Positions 1-11,123 are shown, counted from the stretch's first letter. The stretch: DNA of 64,000 bases from Yersinia rohdei ATCC 43380 (GCF_000173775.1 NZ_ACCD01000012.1:51869-115868); one strand, 5' to 3'. The notes: generated by a model from the sequence alone, not told the origin. Translations and numbers: made by a program.

Positions 1-730
1 GGTACCACTCCACACCATGCTCAAGAATGGCCGGAACGTTACACAGCGTCTCAACGTTATTTACGCAAGTTGGCTTACCCCAAACCCCTGAAGATGCAGG
101 GAAAGGCGGCTTGGAACGCGGGTTAGCGCGACGGCCTTCCAGCGAGTTAATCAACGCCGTTTCTTCACCACAAATATAGCGGCCAGCGCCGGTATGGACG
201 ATCAGCTCAAAATCAAAGCCGCTGCCCATGATATTTTTGCCCAGCAAACCAGCTTCGGTGGCCTCGGCAATAGCACGGCGCAAGTTAACGGCAGCTTCAA
301 TATATTCGCCACGCAGGAAGATATAGCCGCGGTAAGCTTTCAGGGCAAAGGCACTGATTAGCATCCCTTCCACCAGCAAATGAGGCAATTGCTCCATCAG
401 CAGACGGTCTTTGTAGGTGCCCGGCTCCATCTCATCGGCATTACACAGCAGATACCGAATATTCATGCTTTCGTCTTTTGGCATCAGGCTCCACTTCAAA
501 CCGGTGGAGAAGCCCGCGCCGCCACGCCCTTTCAGGCCCGCGTCTTTGACTAAGCTAACAACATCAGGAGGTGCCATGCCTTTTAAGGCTTTTTCTGCGC
601 CCAAATACCCTGTTTTGCTGCGATATTCATCCAGCCATACCGGCTGTTTGTCATCGCGCAAGCGCCAGGTCAGCGGGTGCATTTCCGGTGTCCGGATAAC
701 GTTTTTAGTAAAACCTGAATTGGCGGTCAT
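1..730 (-). CDS. nuoF: NADH-quinone oxidoreductase subunit F, 5' part (C-terminus outside window)
   Basis: NuoF is the FMN- and NADH-binding subunit of respiratory complex I, in the peripheral arm on the cytoplasmic side. The reverse-strand frame opens with ATG at 730 and stays open to base 1, giving about 243 residues. Visible are the glycine-rich GRGGAGF nucleotide-binding loop near residue 65, the [14 protein letters not shown] segment and the [21 protein letters not shown] stretch typical of NuoF. The start codon overlaps the nuoE stop by four bases (ATGA), which suggests translational coupling. The C-terminal part with the N3 iron-sulfur cluster ligands lies beyond the window, so the gene is cut by the window edge and not truncated in nature as far as can be seen. 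Confidence 0.97.
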   Translation of the reverse strand, partial: MTANSGFTKNVIRTPEMHPLTWRLRDDKQPVWLDEYRSKTGYLGAEKALKGMAPPDVVSLVKDAGLKGRGGAGFSTGLKWSLMPKDESMNIRYLLCNADEMEPGTYKDRLLMEQLPHLLVEGMLISAFALKAYRGYIFLRGEYIEAAVNLRRAIAEATEAGLLGKNIMGSGFDFELIVHTGAGRYICGEETALINSLEGRRANPRSKPPFPASSGVWGKPTCVNNVETLCNVPAILEHGVEWY

Positions 731-1290
731 GGATATTGCTCCAGTAACTTCTCAATATCTTCAGGTTTCAGGTAACTGTGAGTATCGTCGTCGATCATCA
801 TGGTAGGGCCACGATCGCAGTTACCCAGACAGCAGGTTGGCAGCAAGGTAAAGCGGCCGTCAAAAGTGGTCTGACCCGGCTGAATACTGAGTTTTTTCGA
901 AATTGCCGCTTGGATCCCCTGATAGCCGGTGATGTGGCACACCACGCTGTCACAGTAACGAATCACATGACGGCCAACAGGTTGGCGGAAGATCTGGCTG
1001 TAGAATGTCGCGACACCTTCAACATCACTGGCCGGGATACCCAGCACATCAGCAATGGCATAAATCGCCCCATCTGGCACCCAACCACGTTTTTTCTGCA
1101 CGATTTTCAGTGCTTCAATTGACGCAGCGCGGGCATCCTCGTAATGGTGCTTTTCATGTTCGATAGCATCACGTTCTTCAGCACTCAATTCGAAAACTTC
1201 AGCTGTGGTCGCAGGCTCAGCCGCATTGACTGCCAGGGCCGCCACATTTTGGTTTTCGTTAGTTACCTGAGTCTCTTTTTGGTTGCTCAT
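727..1290 (-). CDS. nuoE: NADH-quinone oxidoreductase subunit E
   Basis: NuoE carries the N1a [2Fe-2S] cluster of complex I and pairs with NuoF in the NADH dehydrogenase module. The 187-residue protein has the thioredoxin-like fold signature with cysteines in [10 protein letters not shown] and [13 protein letters not shown]. Its N-terminal 35 residues are alanine- and glutamate-rich and longer than the roughly 166-residue E. coli protein, a normal variable region. It starts 2 bases after the nuoCD stop and overlaps nuoF by four bases, so it sits inside the nuo operon. Confidence 0.97.
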   Translation of the reverse strand: MSNQKETQVTNENQNVAALAVNAAEPATTAEVFELSAEERDAIEHEKHHYEDARAASIEALKIVQKKRGWVPDGAIYAIADVLGIPASDVEGVATFYSQIFRQPVGRHVIRYCDSVVCHITGYQGIQAAISKKLSIQPGQTTFDGRFTLLPTCCLGNCDRGPTMMIDDDTHSYLKPEDIEKLLEQYP

Positions 1291-1292
1291 AA

Positions 1293-3089
1293 TTAGCGGT
1301 CCACATCAGACATTACAAAATCGATACTGCCCAGATAGACGATCAAGTCAGATACCAGGCTGCCACGGATAACCGATGGGATCTGCTGCAAATGGGCATA
1401 ACTTGGGGTACGTATCCGAGTGCGATAGCTCATGGTGCTCGCGTCACTGGTCAGATAGTAGCTGTTGATCCCTTTGGTCGCTTCAACCATTTGGAATGAT
1501 TCGTTAGCTGGCATCACTGGGCCCCATGAAACTTGCAGGAAGTGAGTAATCAGCGTTTCGATGTGTTGCAGCGTACGCTCTTTCGGTGGCGGTGTGGTCA
1601 ATGGATGGTCAGCCTTAAACGGCCCTTCTGGCATGTTTTTATAACATTGCTCCAGAATGCGCAGGCTTTGACGTAATTCTTCCACTTTCAGCATCACGCG
1701 GTCATAGCAGTCGCCGTTATTACCGACTGGAACCTCAAAATCAAAGTTCTCATAACCGGAATATGGACGCCATTTACGCACGTCAAACTCGACGCCCGTA
1801 GCGCGCAGGCCAGCGCCGGTCACCCCCCATTCCAAAGCCTCTTTAGCATTATAGGCGGCAACGCCAACAGAACGCCCTTTGAGGATGCTGTTCTGTAAAG
1901 CGGCTTTGACGTAGGAATCCAGACGTTTTGGCATCCAGTCAAGGAAATCACGCAGCAGACGTTCCCAGCCACGCGGCAGGTCGTGGGCTACGCCACCAAT
2001 ACGGAACCAGGCCGGGTGCATACGAAAACCGGTGATGGCTTCAACCAAGTCATACACTTTCTGCCGGTCGGTAAAGGCGAAGAACACCGGCGTCATTGCG
2101 CCAACGTCTTGGATAAAGGTACTGATATAGAGTAAATGGCTGTTGATGCGGAAGAGTTCAGACAGCATGACGCGGATGGTTTTAACGCGATCCGGTACCT
2201 CAATGCCCGCCAGTTTTTCAACTGCCAGCACGTAAGGCATTTCGTTAACGCAACCACCCAAATATTCGATGCGGTCGGTGTAAGGAATGTAGCTGTGCCA
2301 AGACTGGCGTTCGCCCATCTTCTCCGCGCCACGATGGTGGTAACCCACATCTGGCACGCAGTCGACAATTTCTTCGCCATCAAGCTGTAACACGATACGG
2401 AATGCACCGTGTGACGAGGGATGGTTCGGGCCGAGGTTGAGGAACATAAAGTCCTCGTTTTCGGTTCCACGTTTCATGCCCCAGTCTTCTGGTTTGAAAG
2501 TCAAAGACTCCATTTCCAGATCTTCTTTCTGCTTGGTCAGCACATAAGGGTCGAACTCGGTAGCACGGGCTGGGTAATCTTTACGCAGCGGGTGACCTTC
2601 CCAACTCTGCGGCATCATGATGCGCGTCAGATGCGGGTGACCATCAAAAGTAATACCGAACATTTCCCAGGTTTCGCGCTCATACCAGTTGGCATTAGGG
2701 AAAATCTTGGTTGCTGTGGACAGGTGCAGGTCTTTTTCAGACAGTGCCACTTTCAGCATAATGTCGCGGTTGCGTTCGATGGAAAGCAAATGATAGAAAA
2801 CAGAAAAATCCGCTTCAGGGAGGCCCTGGCGGTGAGTTCGAAGGCGCTCATCCACACCATGCAAGTCGAACAGCATGACATACGGCTTCGGTTGTTTTCT
2901 TAGGAACGTCATTACTTCCAGTAATTGTTCACGTTTGACCCATACCACGGGCATACCGGTACGGGTGGCTTGAACAACAAAGGCCTCTGGCCCAAAACGG
3001 TTCGACAGTTCACCAATCACCGGATCATCAAGATGATCACGGGTCTGCCATGCCGGCTGGGTGCTATCGGACGTCGTTAAATCGGTCAT
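1293..3089 (-). CDS. nuoC: NADH-quinone oxidoreductase fused subunit C/D
   Basis: This is the fused NuoCD protein (598 residues) found in enterobacteria, a core subunit of the quinone-binding connecting module. The NuoC part (about residues 1-190) includes the [20 protein letters not shown] and PLRKDYP signature. The NuoD part (about 210-598) shows [24 protein letters not shown] and the C-terminal [19 protein letters not shown] end. The start has a GGTGAA ribosome binding sequence. A 153-bp gap separates it from nuoB, longer than other joints in the operon. Confidence 0.97.
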   Translation of the reverse strand: MTDLTTSDSTQPAWQTRDHLDDPVIGELSNRFGPEAFVVQATRTGMPVVWVKREQLLEVMTFLRKQPKPYVMLFDLHGVDERLRTHRQGLPEADFSVFYHLLSIERNRDIMLKVALSEKDLHLSTATKIFPNANWYERETWEMFGITFDGHPHLTRIMMPQSWEGHPLRKDYPARATEFDPYVLTKQKEDLEMESLTFKPEDWGMKRGTENEDFMFLNLGPNHPSSHGAFRIVLQLDGEEIVDCVPDVGYHHRGAEKMGERQSWHSYIPYTDRIEYLGGCVNEMPYVLAVEKLAGIEVPDRVKTIRVMLSELFRINSHLLYISTFIQDVGAMTPVFFAFTDRQKVYDLVEAITGFRMHPAWFRIGGVAHDLPRGWERLLRDFLDWMPKRLDSYVKAALQNSILKGRSVGVAAYNAKEALEWGVTGAGLRATGVEFDVRKWRPYSGYENFDFEVPVGNNGDCYDRVMLKVEELRQSLRILEQCYKNMPEGPFKADHPLTTPPPKERTLQHIETLITHFLQVSWGPVMPANESFQMVEATKGINSYYLTSDASTMSYRTRIRTPSYAHLQQIPSVIRGSLVSDLIVYLGSIDFVMSDVDR

Positions 3090-3242
3090 TATTTATTCAC
3101 CACACTGTTTTTTCACCACACTGAATGTGTCATTTGTGGTCATTTGCCGCACACATGTTCTGGAAGAAAAACAGTTCCACCCAAGAACAAATCACTTACG
3201 TACCAAGTTCTTACCTACTATTTTCTTTCAAAAATAACAGGT
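3090..3242. repeat. nuoB-nuoCD gap with a 16-bp-spaced direct repeat
   Basis: The gap between nuoB and nuoCD has a 12-base direct repeat TTCACCACACTG at 3096-3107 and 3112-3123, one and a half helical turns apart. It lies just upstream of the nuoCD start. No gene is visible here. The repeat may be a replication slippage product or part of an mRNA structure. Its function is unknown. Confidence 0.4.
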
Positions 3243-3920
3243 TTAGATCTCGTCAGGGGTACGCAGGTTAGTTACTGCAATTCGTTCAGCATGCTTACGT
3301 TCTCTTTCTGGCTGCATATTGGCGCGGTAAACCCCTTGATCACCAACAACCCAAGAAAGAGGACGGCGCTCTTTACCGATAGATTCCTGTAGCAACAGCA
3401 GTGCTTGCATATAAGCTTCCGGGCGCGGTGGACAACCTGGAATATAGACATCGACTGGTAGGAATTTATCTACGCCCTGGACTACAGAATAAATATCGTA
3501 CATGCCACCAGAGTTAGCACAGGCGCCCATAGAAATAACCCATTTAGGTTCCAGCATTTGTTCATACAAACGCTGAATGACGGGGGCCATTTTGGTAAAG
3601 CAAGTACCCGCCACCACCATAAAATCGGCCTGACGCGGCGAAGCACGCAATACTTCTGCACCGAAACGGGCGACGTCATGCACGGCGGTGAACGACGTCA
3701 CCATCTCTACATAACAGCAAGAAAGGCCGAAGTTATACGGCCAAAGAGAGTTTTTACGCCCCCAGTTCACCATGTCATGCATGGCGTTCTCAAGTTTACC
3801 CATGTAAACACTACGGTGGACATGTTGCTCGAGAGGATCGCCGCTGACGGTTTCCTGAGTTTGCAGGGGGTAACGGTCGTTCTCACCGTTAGGGTCTATG
3901 CGGGTGAGCGTATAGTCCAT
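3243..3920 (-). CDS. nuoB: NADH-quinone oxidoreductase subunit B
   Basis: NuoB (225 residues) binds the terminal [4Fe-4S] cluster N2, which passes electrons to quinone. The cluster cysteines are present: the tandem pair C68-C69 in [10 protein letters not shown]134 in [12 protein letters not shown], and C163 in [12 protein letters not shown]. The protein ends in TNLRTPDEI as in E. coli. It follows nuoA by 18 bases. Length and sequence agree with the enterobacterial family. Confidence 0.97.
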
Positions 3921-3938
3921 GTTAATGCCTCGCTGTAT

Positions 3939-4397
3939 TTATTGACCACTATCTTGCGGATGACTGCTGGCGTACTTGACGATGCTCGGTTTGCTCACGC
4001 GGCGATTAGAGCGCGCAGGAGTCCAATCCAGAGCGCCAATGCGCACCAGATAAACCAAACCAGCCAAGAGCACCAAAATAAAAATGGTTGCTTCGATAAA
4101 GCCGACCCAGCCACTCTCACGGATAGAGATTGACCATGCATACAAGTACAGGGCTTCAACATCGAAAATAACGAAGAACATGGCGACCAGGTAGAACTTA
4201 GCAGACAGGCGCATACGCGCAGAGCCTACTGAGTCAATACCAGACTCATAGGGGACGTGTTTGGCCCGGGCACGAGCTCTGCCGCCCAGGAAGAATGCCC
4301 CCAAGAGCATCAAACCGCACAGCCCGATAGCGCCGATCAGGAATACAGCAAACGCCCAATGATGAGCGATAACTTCAGTGGTTGTTGACATACTCAT
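3939..4397 (-). CDS. nuoA: NADH-quinone oxidoreductase subunit A
   Basis: NuoA is a small membrane subunit of complex I (152 residues) that contacts the quinone site region. Three hydrophobic segments are visible at about residues 13-36, 69-88 and 98-118, and the conserved loop [39 protein letters not shown] is present. The start [16 protein letters not shown] matches E. coli NuoA and supports ATG at 4397. It is the first gene of the nuo operon. Confidence 0.96.
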   Translation of the reverse strand: MSMSTTTEVIAHHWAFAVFLIGAIGLCGLMLLGAFFLGGRARARAKHVPYESGIDSVGSARMRLSAKFYLVAMFFVIFDVEALYLYAWSISIRESGWVGFIEATIFILVLLAGLVYLVRIGALDWTPARSNRRVSKPSIVKYASSHPQDSGQ

Positions 4398-4557
4398 TGC
4401 TTACTCATCAAAAGTGGTGTCGAACATCCTGCTCTTGTATTGGCAGTTAGTGCACCACATCGATTCAAAGGGAAGGATAAAAAACCACACAAAACACACT
4501 GTTATTACAACTGTTTAGCCAGTGTTTTACTGTGGGCTTTTTACTCCTTTCAGTAAC

Positions 4558-4579
4558 CTTTTGTCAACTTTGACAAAAG
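4558..4579. promoter_or_regulatory. Perfect 10-bp inverted repeat upstream of nuoA
   Basis: The arms CTTTTGTCAA and TTGACAAAAG are separated by two bases, giving a 22-bp palindrome about 160 bp upstream of nuoA. The spacing fits a dimeric protein-binding site better than an mRNA hairpin, since a two-base loop cannot close tightly. I do not recognise it as a FNR, ArcA, NarL or Fur site. The regulator is unknown. Confidence 0.5.
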
Positions 4580-5009
4580 TAACTACAGATTAATTTACAA
4601 ACGCACGATCTAACTTAACATTTGGTGCGACTCGGTAAGCTAAATCGAGTCAGTAATTAGTTAAGTCAGAACATACACATATAAACCAACATGAATAATT
4701 CTGTTTAACTATACCATTGTCTCAGGAATAACCGGTTCTTCCACTCACTAGCTAGGGGTATTTTTTTGATCCAGAACACGTTTTGAGTGTTATTTCATAA
4801 ATATTCAGCATTAAAAGTGACCATTTGGTATTCATTAATAATGAAACAGTGTTTTAATAAGTAGTAATTAATAAAATCTGCATCAAATCCTAAGCTAATC
4901 AGCTTTATTAGCTGAAATCCAAGACTGTAAAATACCCATAAGCTCAGTAAAGCGACCTTTAAGAGGTTAAATTAAACTTAAGTGAACAAAAAAGAATGTC
5001 TTACTAAAA

Positions 5010-5042
5010 AAACAAAAAAAAAGCCCCTAAAATAAGGGGCTT
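5010..5042 (-). terminator. Rho-independent terminator of lrhA
   Basis: Arms AAGCCCCT (5021-5028) and AGGGGCTT (5035-5042) with a six-base loop form a stable hairpin. On the minus strand it is followed by a long T-rich tract. It sits 24 bp beyond the lrhA stop. Confidence 0.92.
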
Positions 5043-5065
5043 ATGATAAATTCCTGAGATGAACG

Positions 5066-5998
5066 CTAGTTTTTATCGTCTGTTAAATAATCAGAGCCTA
5101 GGATTAAATCCGAACCCAGCGGTAAGCTATGTTGATGGCCGGCCTGCATGGCATCGAAAATAGCAGATGCCAATTCGTTACCACACTGATTGCCTTTACA
5201 TAGCGAGTAATTTGTTTCCGGCAGACGCGGCAGCCCTTCTGCTTCACCCAACACGCGTAAGTCAGGGCTCATCATCTCAATGGGTCTGGCGGTCACACCC
5301 AACCCAGCTCTGACTGCCGCTCGAATGGCAGAAAGTGAAGAGGCAACATAAGCAATGCGCCACGCAATTCCCGCTCGAGTTAAATGCTCTATTGCCATAT
5401 CGCGAAAGGGGCTTGGCTCATCCATCACCACTAAAGGCACTGATTCGCCAGACTGGAACTGATAATCGGCGGAACAGTACCAAAGAGTCGGTGATGTCCT
5501 TAAGAAAACATGAGGATGAGTATCGACCTTGGCTGTAGTAATAGCCAAATCCACTTCGCCCTGGCTCAACATATCTGCAATAAGTGGGCTGCGTTTTACC
5601 CGCACATCTATTGCCAGTCGAGGATAGAGCGTCGCCACTCGGTTTAGCAAGAAAGGCAGTAATGTATCGGCAGTATCATCAGATGCGCCAATAATAAGCG
5701 ACCCTTCTATATTGCTGTACATAAGTGACGTACAAGCTTCATCATTGAAACGTAATATTTTTCTGGCATAGCCAAGTAACTGGAGACCATGTTCAGTAAG
5801 TAACTTGTTACGCCCATGGCGGGCAAATAACTCCTTACCAACTAACTGTTCTAACCGTTGCATTTGTTGGCTAACTGCCGACTGAGTTCGACAAACCGCT
5901 GCCGCAGCAGAGGCGAAAGTATTTAAGTCAGCAACAGCTACAAAGGTTCTAAGCAGATCGAGGTCGAGATTAATTATCGGACGATTTGCGGTTGTCAT
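5066..5998 (-). CDS. lrhA: LysR-type regulator LrhA/HexA (RovM in Yersinia)
   Basis: This 310-residue LysR-type transcription factor matches LrhA of E. coli, known in Yersinia as RovM. It has an N-terminal winged helix-turn-helix (about residues 10-70, with [40 protein letters not shown]) and a substrate-binding-like effector domain. Family knowledge: RovM represses the virulence activator gene rovA and influences motility and metabolism according to nutrient status. Position beside nuoA is conserved in enterobacteria. It has its own terminator and a long 5' region of about 840 bp shared with alaA, consistent with complex control. Confidence 0.95.
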   Translation of the reverse strand: MTTANRPIINLDLDLLRTFVAVADLNTFASAAAAVCRTQSAVSQQMQRLEQLVGKELFARHGRNKLLTEHGLQLLGYARKILRFNDEACTSLMYSNIEGSLIIGASDDTADTLLPFLLNRVATLYPRLAIDVRVKRSPLIADMLSQGEVDLAITTAKVDTHPHVFLRTSPTLWYCSADYQFQSGESVPLVVMDEPSPFRDMAIEHLTRAGIAWRIAYVASSLSAIRAAVRAGLGVTARPIEMMSPDLRVLGEAEGLPRLPETNYSLCKGNQCGNELASAIFDAMQAGHQHSLPLGSDLILGSDYLTDDKN

Positions 5999-6839
5999 AG
6001 TGTATTCTTCACTTTTTTGAATTCTAATTACAAACTACCCTGGTGTTTAAGTATCAGCATCATCAATAAGGAACAATGCTAAGTATGACAGTACCCCACT
6101 CATTAGAGTAGGGCAAAAAATTTACTTATATTTCGTTACCGCTATCTCTTTTTATAAAAAACTATTGGTAGAACTCGGTATTTGTTTGTAAAACCGGTCA
6201 TACAAAATGGCTAAATTTTCGATAATGAAGATTTTTTTTCTTTATAAAACCGGCTGTTATCAGGCCTATATAAAAGCTGTTGACGCCATTTTAATTAAAA
6301 AATCAAAGTTAACTAGTTAATAAATATTAAAAAATATCAATGTATCTCTCTATGCTTTTTTTATCTAACTGAGAAAATTCAACTATTAACACTAGGTGTT
6401 TGATAATGAACTTTAAGGGTAACATTAGACATTCTTAATAGTTTTCCTATTTACATAATTCCATTTTTTTGCATAACCAAATATGTATGATGAAATAAAC
6501 TGTTGAATTGAGATATTTAAGGCTGCAATACAGCATAGTTGGACACCAATACCCGAGAGACCATAAAATGGTCACCTCTAAAAAAGGGATCTCAACCTTA
6601 ATGAGAACTATTTTTATTAATGGTTATTTATATTAAAACCAGCCTGGATAAAACTTCAGAAAAACTCATCAATTGGACATAACAATCCAGGTGAGAACAT
6701 AAGCGGAAACAGTCAACACAGCTGAAGTTTGAAAAATGACGGGTATAACTTCAAAAATTAGCGGCGTCGGAGTACATTGGACACCTTGCAGTGTTCCACG
6801 CTGAGGACACGCTTTTACCAGCAAAAGGCTCAATTTTTT
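5999..6839. other. Divergent lrhA-alaA regulatory region
   Basis: This very AT-rich 841-bp region separates lrhA (minus) from alaA (plus) and has no credible gene. Long non-coding upstream DNA is known for lrhA homologues. Visible elements are an imperfect hairpin at 6094-6113 (CCCCACTC/GAGTAGGG), within the likely lrhA leader, and a GACCAT/ATGGTC inverted repeat at 6559-6573. Promoters probably exist on both sides but could not be fixed with confidence. Confidence 0.55.
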
Positions 6840-8054
6840 ATGTCCCCCATTGAGAAATCCAGCAAACTGGACAACGTCTGCTACGACATTCGTGGCCCAG
6901 TGCTAAAAGAAGCTAAGCGTCTTGAAGAAGAAGGTAACAAGGTTCTGAAACTCAACATCGGCAACCCTGCCCCGTTTGGTTTCGATGCACCGGATGAAAT
7001 TCTGGTAGATGTTATCCGTAATTTGCCGACCGCACAGGGCTATTGCGATTCCAAAGGCCTGTTTTCGGCGCGCAAAGCCATTATGCAGCACTATCAGGCC
7101 CGCGATATGCGCGACCTGACGGTTGAGGATATCTACATTGGGAATGGCGTTTCTGAGTTAATAGTGCAATCCATGCAAGCATTGCTGAATCTTGGTGATG
7201 AAATGCTGGTGCCAGCCCCAGATTACCCTTTATGGACGGCGGCAGTGTCGCTTTCAAGCGGCAAAGCTGTGCATTATATGTGTGATGAAGAGTCAGGTTG
7301 GTTCCCTGATTTGGATGATATCCGCAGTAAAATCACCCCGCGGACTCGTGGGATAGTGATTATCAACCCAAACAACCCGACTGGCGCGGTATACAGCAAA
7401 GAGCTGTTGCTGGAGATTGTCGAAATTGCCCGTCAAAATGACCTGATTATTTTCGCCGATGAGATCTACGATAAGATTTTATATGATGAAGCTCAGCATC
7501 ATTCAATTGCTGCTCTGGCACCAGATTTACTGACGGTGACATTCAACGGTTTGTCCAAAACTTACCGTGTAGCCGGTTTCCGTCAGGGCTGGATGGTATT
7601 GAATGGGCCGAAAAAACATGCCAAAGGATATATTGAAGGGTTGGAAATGTTGGCATCCATGCGGTTGTGCGCCAACGTGCCAATGCAACATGCCATTCAA
7701 ACGGCACTGGGTGGCTATCAAAGCATCAGTGAGTTTATCCAACCTGGCGGGCGTTTGTATGAACAACGTGACCGCGCCTGGGAGCTAATCAATCAGATTC
7801 CGGGTGTTTCCTGCGTGAAACCTCAGGGTGCGTTATATATGTTTCCGCGCATTGATGCCAAAAAGTTTAACTTGCACGACGATCAGAAACTGGTATTGGA
7901 TCTGCTGTTGCAGGAAAAAGTATTACTGGTGCAAGGCAGTGCCTTTAACTGGCCGTACCCGGATCATGTGCGGATTGTGACATTACCGCGAGTGGATGAG
8001 TTGGAAATGGCTGTTAGAAAGTTAGGGCGGTTCTTAGAGACATACCATCAGTAA
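6840..8054 (+). CDS. alaA: Glutamate-pyruvate (alanine) aminotransferase AlaA
   Basis: AlaA (formerly YfbQ) makes L-alanine from pyruvate and glutamate using pyridoxal phosphate. The 404-residue protein is nearly identical in layout to E. coli AlaA: NIGNPAPFGFDAPDE, PAPDYPLWT, INPNNPTGAVYS, FADEIYDKILYD and the PLP-lysine motif in NGLSKTYRVAGFRQGW. An in-frame ATG lies 63 bases upstream at 6777, but the sequence after 6840 (MSPIEKSSKLDNVCYDI) matches the known N-terminus, so 6840 is chosen. It is transcribed alone, divergent from lrhA. Confidence 0.96.
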   Translation: MSPIEKSSKLDNVCYDIRGPVLKEAKRLEEEGNKVLKLNIGNPAPFGFDAPDEILVDVIRNLPTAQGYCDSKGLFSARKAIMQHYQARDMRDLTVEDIYIGNGVSELIVQSMQALLNLGDEMLVPAPDYPLWTAAVSLSSGKAVHYMCDEESGWFPDLDDIRSKITPRTRGIVIINPNNPTGAVYSKELLLEIVEIARQNDLIIFADEIYDKILYDEAQHHSIAALAPDLLTVTFNGLSKTYRVAGFRQGWMVLNGPKKHAKGYIEGLEMLASMRLCANVPMQHAIQTALGGYQSISEFIQPGGRLYEQRDRAWELINQIPGVSCVKPQGALYMFPRIDAKKFNLHDDQKLVLDLLLQEKVLLVQGSAFNWPYPDHVRIVTLPRVDELEMAVRKLGRFLETYHQ

Positions 8055-8536
8055 TTATTTTATTGGATGTTCTGTCGGCAGGTTGGCGAGTTCGATTTGA
8101 TGGTGAATTCGGCTAGGAGGTGAGTTCGGTTGTTAAAGTTTTATAGTTTACCTAACCACCTCAACCGGCAAGGGGGCAGCGGCTCCCTTGTGCAACCCCG
8201 CGCTTCGCACGTATTGCCAGCCCACTTCGTGGATGCCCTCGACTCATCATTTCGCTAACGGGGCAGCTTTACGCGGCTCCCTGCGCGTGACACCTAAACC
8301 CGGCGTCCAAGCCGGATTTCCCTGGCTACACTCTTCACTCGGCTGCTCAAATGTGCTTTTAACATCAAAACCAGGGTTTTGAATTGGCTTTTGATGTTAC
8401 GCGCAATCAGATCCCATGTTGAATATTCAACATTCAGTAACTGAACTTATTCACCCGAACTAATATCAACCAAACTCAATAACCACTCTGATAAACTACC
8501 CCATATCTGTATTCAGAAAGAAAAAGAGAGAAAACT
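8055..8536. repeat. alaA-yfbR gap with a GC-rich, hairpin-rich segment
   Basis: This 482-bp gap contains a GC-rich block at about 8164-8345 set in AT-rich DNA. It has short inverted repeats (AAGGG/CCCTT at 8171-8190 and CCGGC/GCCGG near 8300) and is followed by an 11-bp perfect inverted repeat, TAACATCAAAA at 8360-8370 with TTTTGATGTTA at 8389-8399. A 64-codon open frame at 8188-8382 lacks a good ribosome binding site and looks non-coding. The composition shift suggests a dispersed repeat or a decayed inserted piece. No family can be named. Confidence 0.4.
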
Positions 8537-9130
8537 ATGAGTCATTTCTTCGCTCACCTATCCCGCTTAAAACTGATCAACCGCTGGCCGTTGATGCGCA
8601 ATGTTCGCACAGAGAATGTGTCCGAGCACAGTTTGCAGGTGGCGTTTGTCGCTCATGCACTGGCTATCATTAAGAATCGTAAATTTAATGGCAATCTTAA
8701 TGCCGATCGTATCGCGCTATTGGCGATGTATCACGATGCCAGTGAAGTGATAACCGGCGATTTACCAACACCAATCAAATATTACAATCCACAAATTGCA
8801 CATGAATACAAAAAGATAGAAAAAGTCGCGCAGCAAAAATTGATCGAAATGCTGCCAAAAGAGTTACAACATGATTTTCGTTGTTTACTGGATGAACATT
8901 ATTACAGCGAAGAGGAAAAAGCCCTGGTTAAACAGGCAGATGCCCTGTGTGCTTATCTGAAATGTCTGGAGGAGTTATCGGCCGGCAATAATGAATTCAT
9001 CCAAGCGAAAGCGCGGTTGGAGAAAACTCTCTCCATGCGCCAAAGCCCTGAAATGGATTACTTTATGCAAGTTTTCGTACCCAGTTTCAGCCTGTCTTTA
9101 GATGAAATCAGTCTTGATTCGCTGGATTGA
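8537..9130 (+). CDS. yfbR: 5'-deoxynucleotidase YfbR
   Basis: YfbR is a cytoplasmic HD-domain phosphohydrolase that removes the phosphate from deoxynucleoside 5'-monophosphates. The 197-residue protein shows the metal-binding histidines and aspartates of the HD fold: [19 protein letters not shown] near residue 30 and [20 protein letters not shown] near residue 65. Length fits the E. coli protein of 199 residues. The ribosome site AGAAAGAAAAAGAGAG precedes the ATG. Confidence 0.95.
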   Translation: MSHFFAHLSRLKLINRWPLMRNVRTENVSEHSLQVAFVAHALAIIKNRKFNGNLNADRIALLAMYHDASEVITGDLPTPIKYYNPQIAHEYKKIEKVAQQKLIEMLPKELQHDFRCLLDEHYYSEEEKALVKQADALCAYLKCLEELSAGNNEFIQAKARLEKTLSMRQSPEMDYFMQVFVPSFSLSLDEISLDSLD

Positions 9131-9181
9131 GTCGCACTACCTTGAGTCAGATTGGGATGTTTGACGTTAGCAGCACATTTT

Positions 9182-9203
9182 AGGGGCCACGCTTATGGCC
9201 CCT
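9182..9203 (+). terminator. Hairpin after yfbR
   Basis: Arms AGGGGCC and GGCCCCT with an eight-base loop lie 51 bp beyond the yfbR stop. Only a short T run follows, so termination may be weak. It separates yfbR from convergent yfbS. Confidence 0.6.
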
Positions 9204-9287
9204 TTGAGGGTTGAGACACATGAAGCTAAGCAAACGCAATCACCTTAACAACCGAACCTGACTGCCGAGTCAATTATCTTCCGATAA

Positions 9288-11123
9288 TCAGAACGGGAAG
9301 AGTAACGGCACCACCATCACACTCACCACCATCACTAAGAGAGTAAAGGGCACGCCCATCCGGACAAAATCACCAAACTTATAGCCACCGGGGCCTAAAA
9401 CCAAGGTATTAACCGGGGAAGAAACCGGTGTCATAAAGGCCGCTGATGCCGCAATACCAATAATCATCGCAAAAGGATAGGGAGAAACTGACATTTCACG
9501 GGCCGCCGCAATCGCAATAGGTGCCATCAAAACCGCAGTGGCCGTATTGGAGATAAACAGCCCAATAGTGGCGCATAAGACAAATAAACACAGCAACATA
9601 ACTCGCGGCCCCATGCCACCGGCAACATCCATTAACCCGCGGACGATTAAATCCACCCCACCGGTTTTTTGTAGTGCTTGCGCAAAGGGCATCATCCCGA
9701 TAATGAGGATCAAGCTTGGCCAATGAATTGAGCGGTAAGCACTTTCCATATCAATGCACCGAAACTGCCCCATCAGTAAACACGCCACCAGCGCCGCAAT
9801 CACATTCGGGACTTCGTCGGTCAACATCATGGCAACCATCAATGCCAAACAAAACAAAGCATGAGGGGCTTGTGAGATAGCCGGAGCCACTTCGTCAACT
9901 TCAGCCGGCAGATTCAGAACAATAAAATCACGGGTTTTCTGCTGTAATTGACGGATCAGTTTCCAGTCACCAATGACCAATAAGATGTCGCCAAACTGTA
10001 ATTTTTCATCGACCAGTTTACCTTCCAATGCCTTACCATTACGGCGAATACCGACTACATTGAGGCCATATCGGGTGCGAAAAGTGACCTCGCGCAAACT
10101 CTTGCCCAACAGGGCCGAGTCAGGAATAAGAGAAACTTCTGCCATCCCAACGTTTCGGGCCTGTTCAGAGAAATACTCGCCACGCAGCACCATAGGTTCC
10201 AACATTTGGTCGGCGCAAAACTCACGTAAATCGATATCACAATCAGACATATCAATCAGCAACACATCATTTTCGCGCAATTCAGATGAGCCAGTCGCAC
10301 TCACCATTACCCGCCGAAAGCGTTTCCAGCGCTCGATCCCCACCACATTGGCACCATAGCGGGCACGCAAATGCAGCTCATCAAGGGAGCGGCCAATTAA
10401 AGGGGAATCATGGCGAATAGCCAAACGGCGGGCGCGGCCATTCAGTTTATAATCGCGAATAAGATCACGAAAAGTGCGGCGCTTCCATTGCTGATCTTTT
10501 TCTGTGCTTTCTTGCTTGCCACCCAACCAACGCCGGGCAACTAACATATAGCCGACCCCCATCAGCAAAATAATCAGGCCAATCGGCGTGACGCCGAAAA
10601 AACCAAATCCTTTAATACCTTCGCGCAACAACTCACTGTTAACCACCATATTGGGCGGAGTCGCAACCAGGGTCATCATCCCACTGATTAGCCCGGCAAA
10701 ACTCAGCGGCATCATCAACCGCCCAGGGGAAATTTTCATCCGGCTGGCAACACTCAGCACCACTGGGATAAAAATGGCCACCACGCCGGTCGAACTCATA
10801 AATGCCCCTAACCCCGCCACGGTCACCATCAACAACGCCAACATTTTGGTTTCACTGTGACCGGCCACTTTCACCAGCCAATCCCCCACCTGGTAGGCAA
10901 CCCCGGTTCGCACTAACCCGTCACCAATCACAAACAAGGCCGCGATCAATATCACATTGGGGTCGCTAAATCCGCTGGTCGCCTCCTCTAATGACAAGGT
11001 GCCACTCATCACAAAGGCAATAATCACCAACAATGCCACGACATCCATGCGCAGCTTATTAGTAGTAAACAGCACAATAGCTATCAGAAGTAGCGTCAAC
11101 ACCCACAATAGTTCGCTGTTCAA
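9288..11123 (-). CDS. yfbS: SLC13/DASS-type anion transporter with RCK_C domains, YfbS
   Basis: This 611-residue inner-membrane protein belongs to the SLC13 (CitMHS/DASS-like) family of sodium or proton-coupled anion carriers. Two membrane halves of several helices flank a soluble centre with two tandem TrkA-C (RCK_C) domains at roughly residues 225-295 and 320-390; both carry the GKSL/GRSL...ARYG/TRYG...NVVGI pattern. The motif [11 protein letters not shown] and the repeated [15 protein letters not shown], with [14 protein letters not shown], fit the family. The substrate is unknown. The position after convergent yfbR is as in E. coli. Confidence 0.9.
   Translation of the reverse strand: MNSELLWVLTLLLIAIVLFTTNKLRMDVVALLVIIAFVMSGTLSLEEATSGFSDPNVILIAALFVIGDGLVRTGVAYQVGDWLVKVAGHSETKMLALLMVTVAGLGAFMSSTGVVAIFIPVVLSVASRMKISPGRLMMPLSFAGLISGMMTLVATPPNMVVNSELLREGIKGFGFFGVTPIGLIILLMGVGYMLVARRWLGGKQESTEKDQQWKRRTFRDLIRDYKLNGRARRLAIRHDSPLIGRSLDELHLRARYGANVVGIERWKRFRRVMVSATGSSELRENDVLLIDMSDCDIDLREFCADQMLEPMVLRGEYFSEQARNVGMAEVSLIPDSALLGKSLREVTFRTRYGLNVVGIRRNGKALEGKLVDEKLQFGDILLVIGDWKLIRQLQQKTRDFIVLNLPAEVDEVAPAISQAPHALFCLALMVAMMLTDEVPNVIAALVACLLMGQFRCIDMESAYRSIHWPSLILIIGMMPFAQALQKTGGVDLIVRGLMDVAGGMGPRVMLLCLFVLCATIGLFISNTATAVLMAPIAIAAAREMSVSPYPFAMIIGIAASAAFMTPVSSPVNTLVLGPGGYKFGDFVRMGVPFTLLVMVVSVMVVPLLFPF

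Larger units (their letters stand above)
4398..5065. other. Long nuo promoter and leader region
   Basis: This 668-bp AT-rich stretch lies between nuoA and lrhA, both read leftward, and contains no credible gene. It should hold the nuo promoters, which in E. coli are far upstream and controlled by NarL, ArcA, FNR and IHF. Visible structure: a perfect palindrome at 4558-4579, a GACTCG/CGAGTC inverted repeat at 4629-4651, and the lrhA terminator at 5010-5042. Individual promoter elements could not be assigned with confidence. Confidence 0.6.

Noticed and set aside
6777..6839. Longer alaA start at 6777
   Set aside because: The extra 21 residues are rich in Leu, Arg and Gln and have no counterpart in AlaA; the known N-terminus begins at 6840.
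8188..8382. 64-codon open frame in the alaA-yfbR gap
   Set aside because: It has no good ribosome site and overlaps a hairpin-rich GC block. Codon pattern and sequence do not resemble any family. It is treated as a possible repeat, not a gene.
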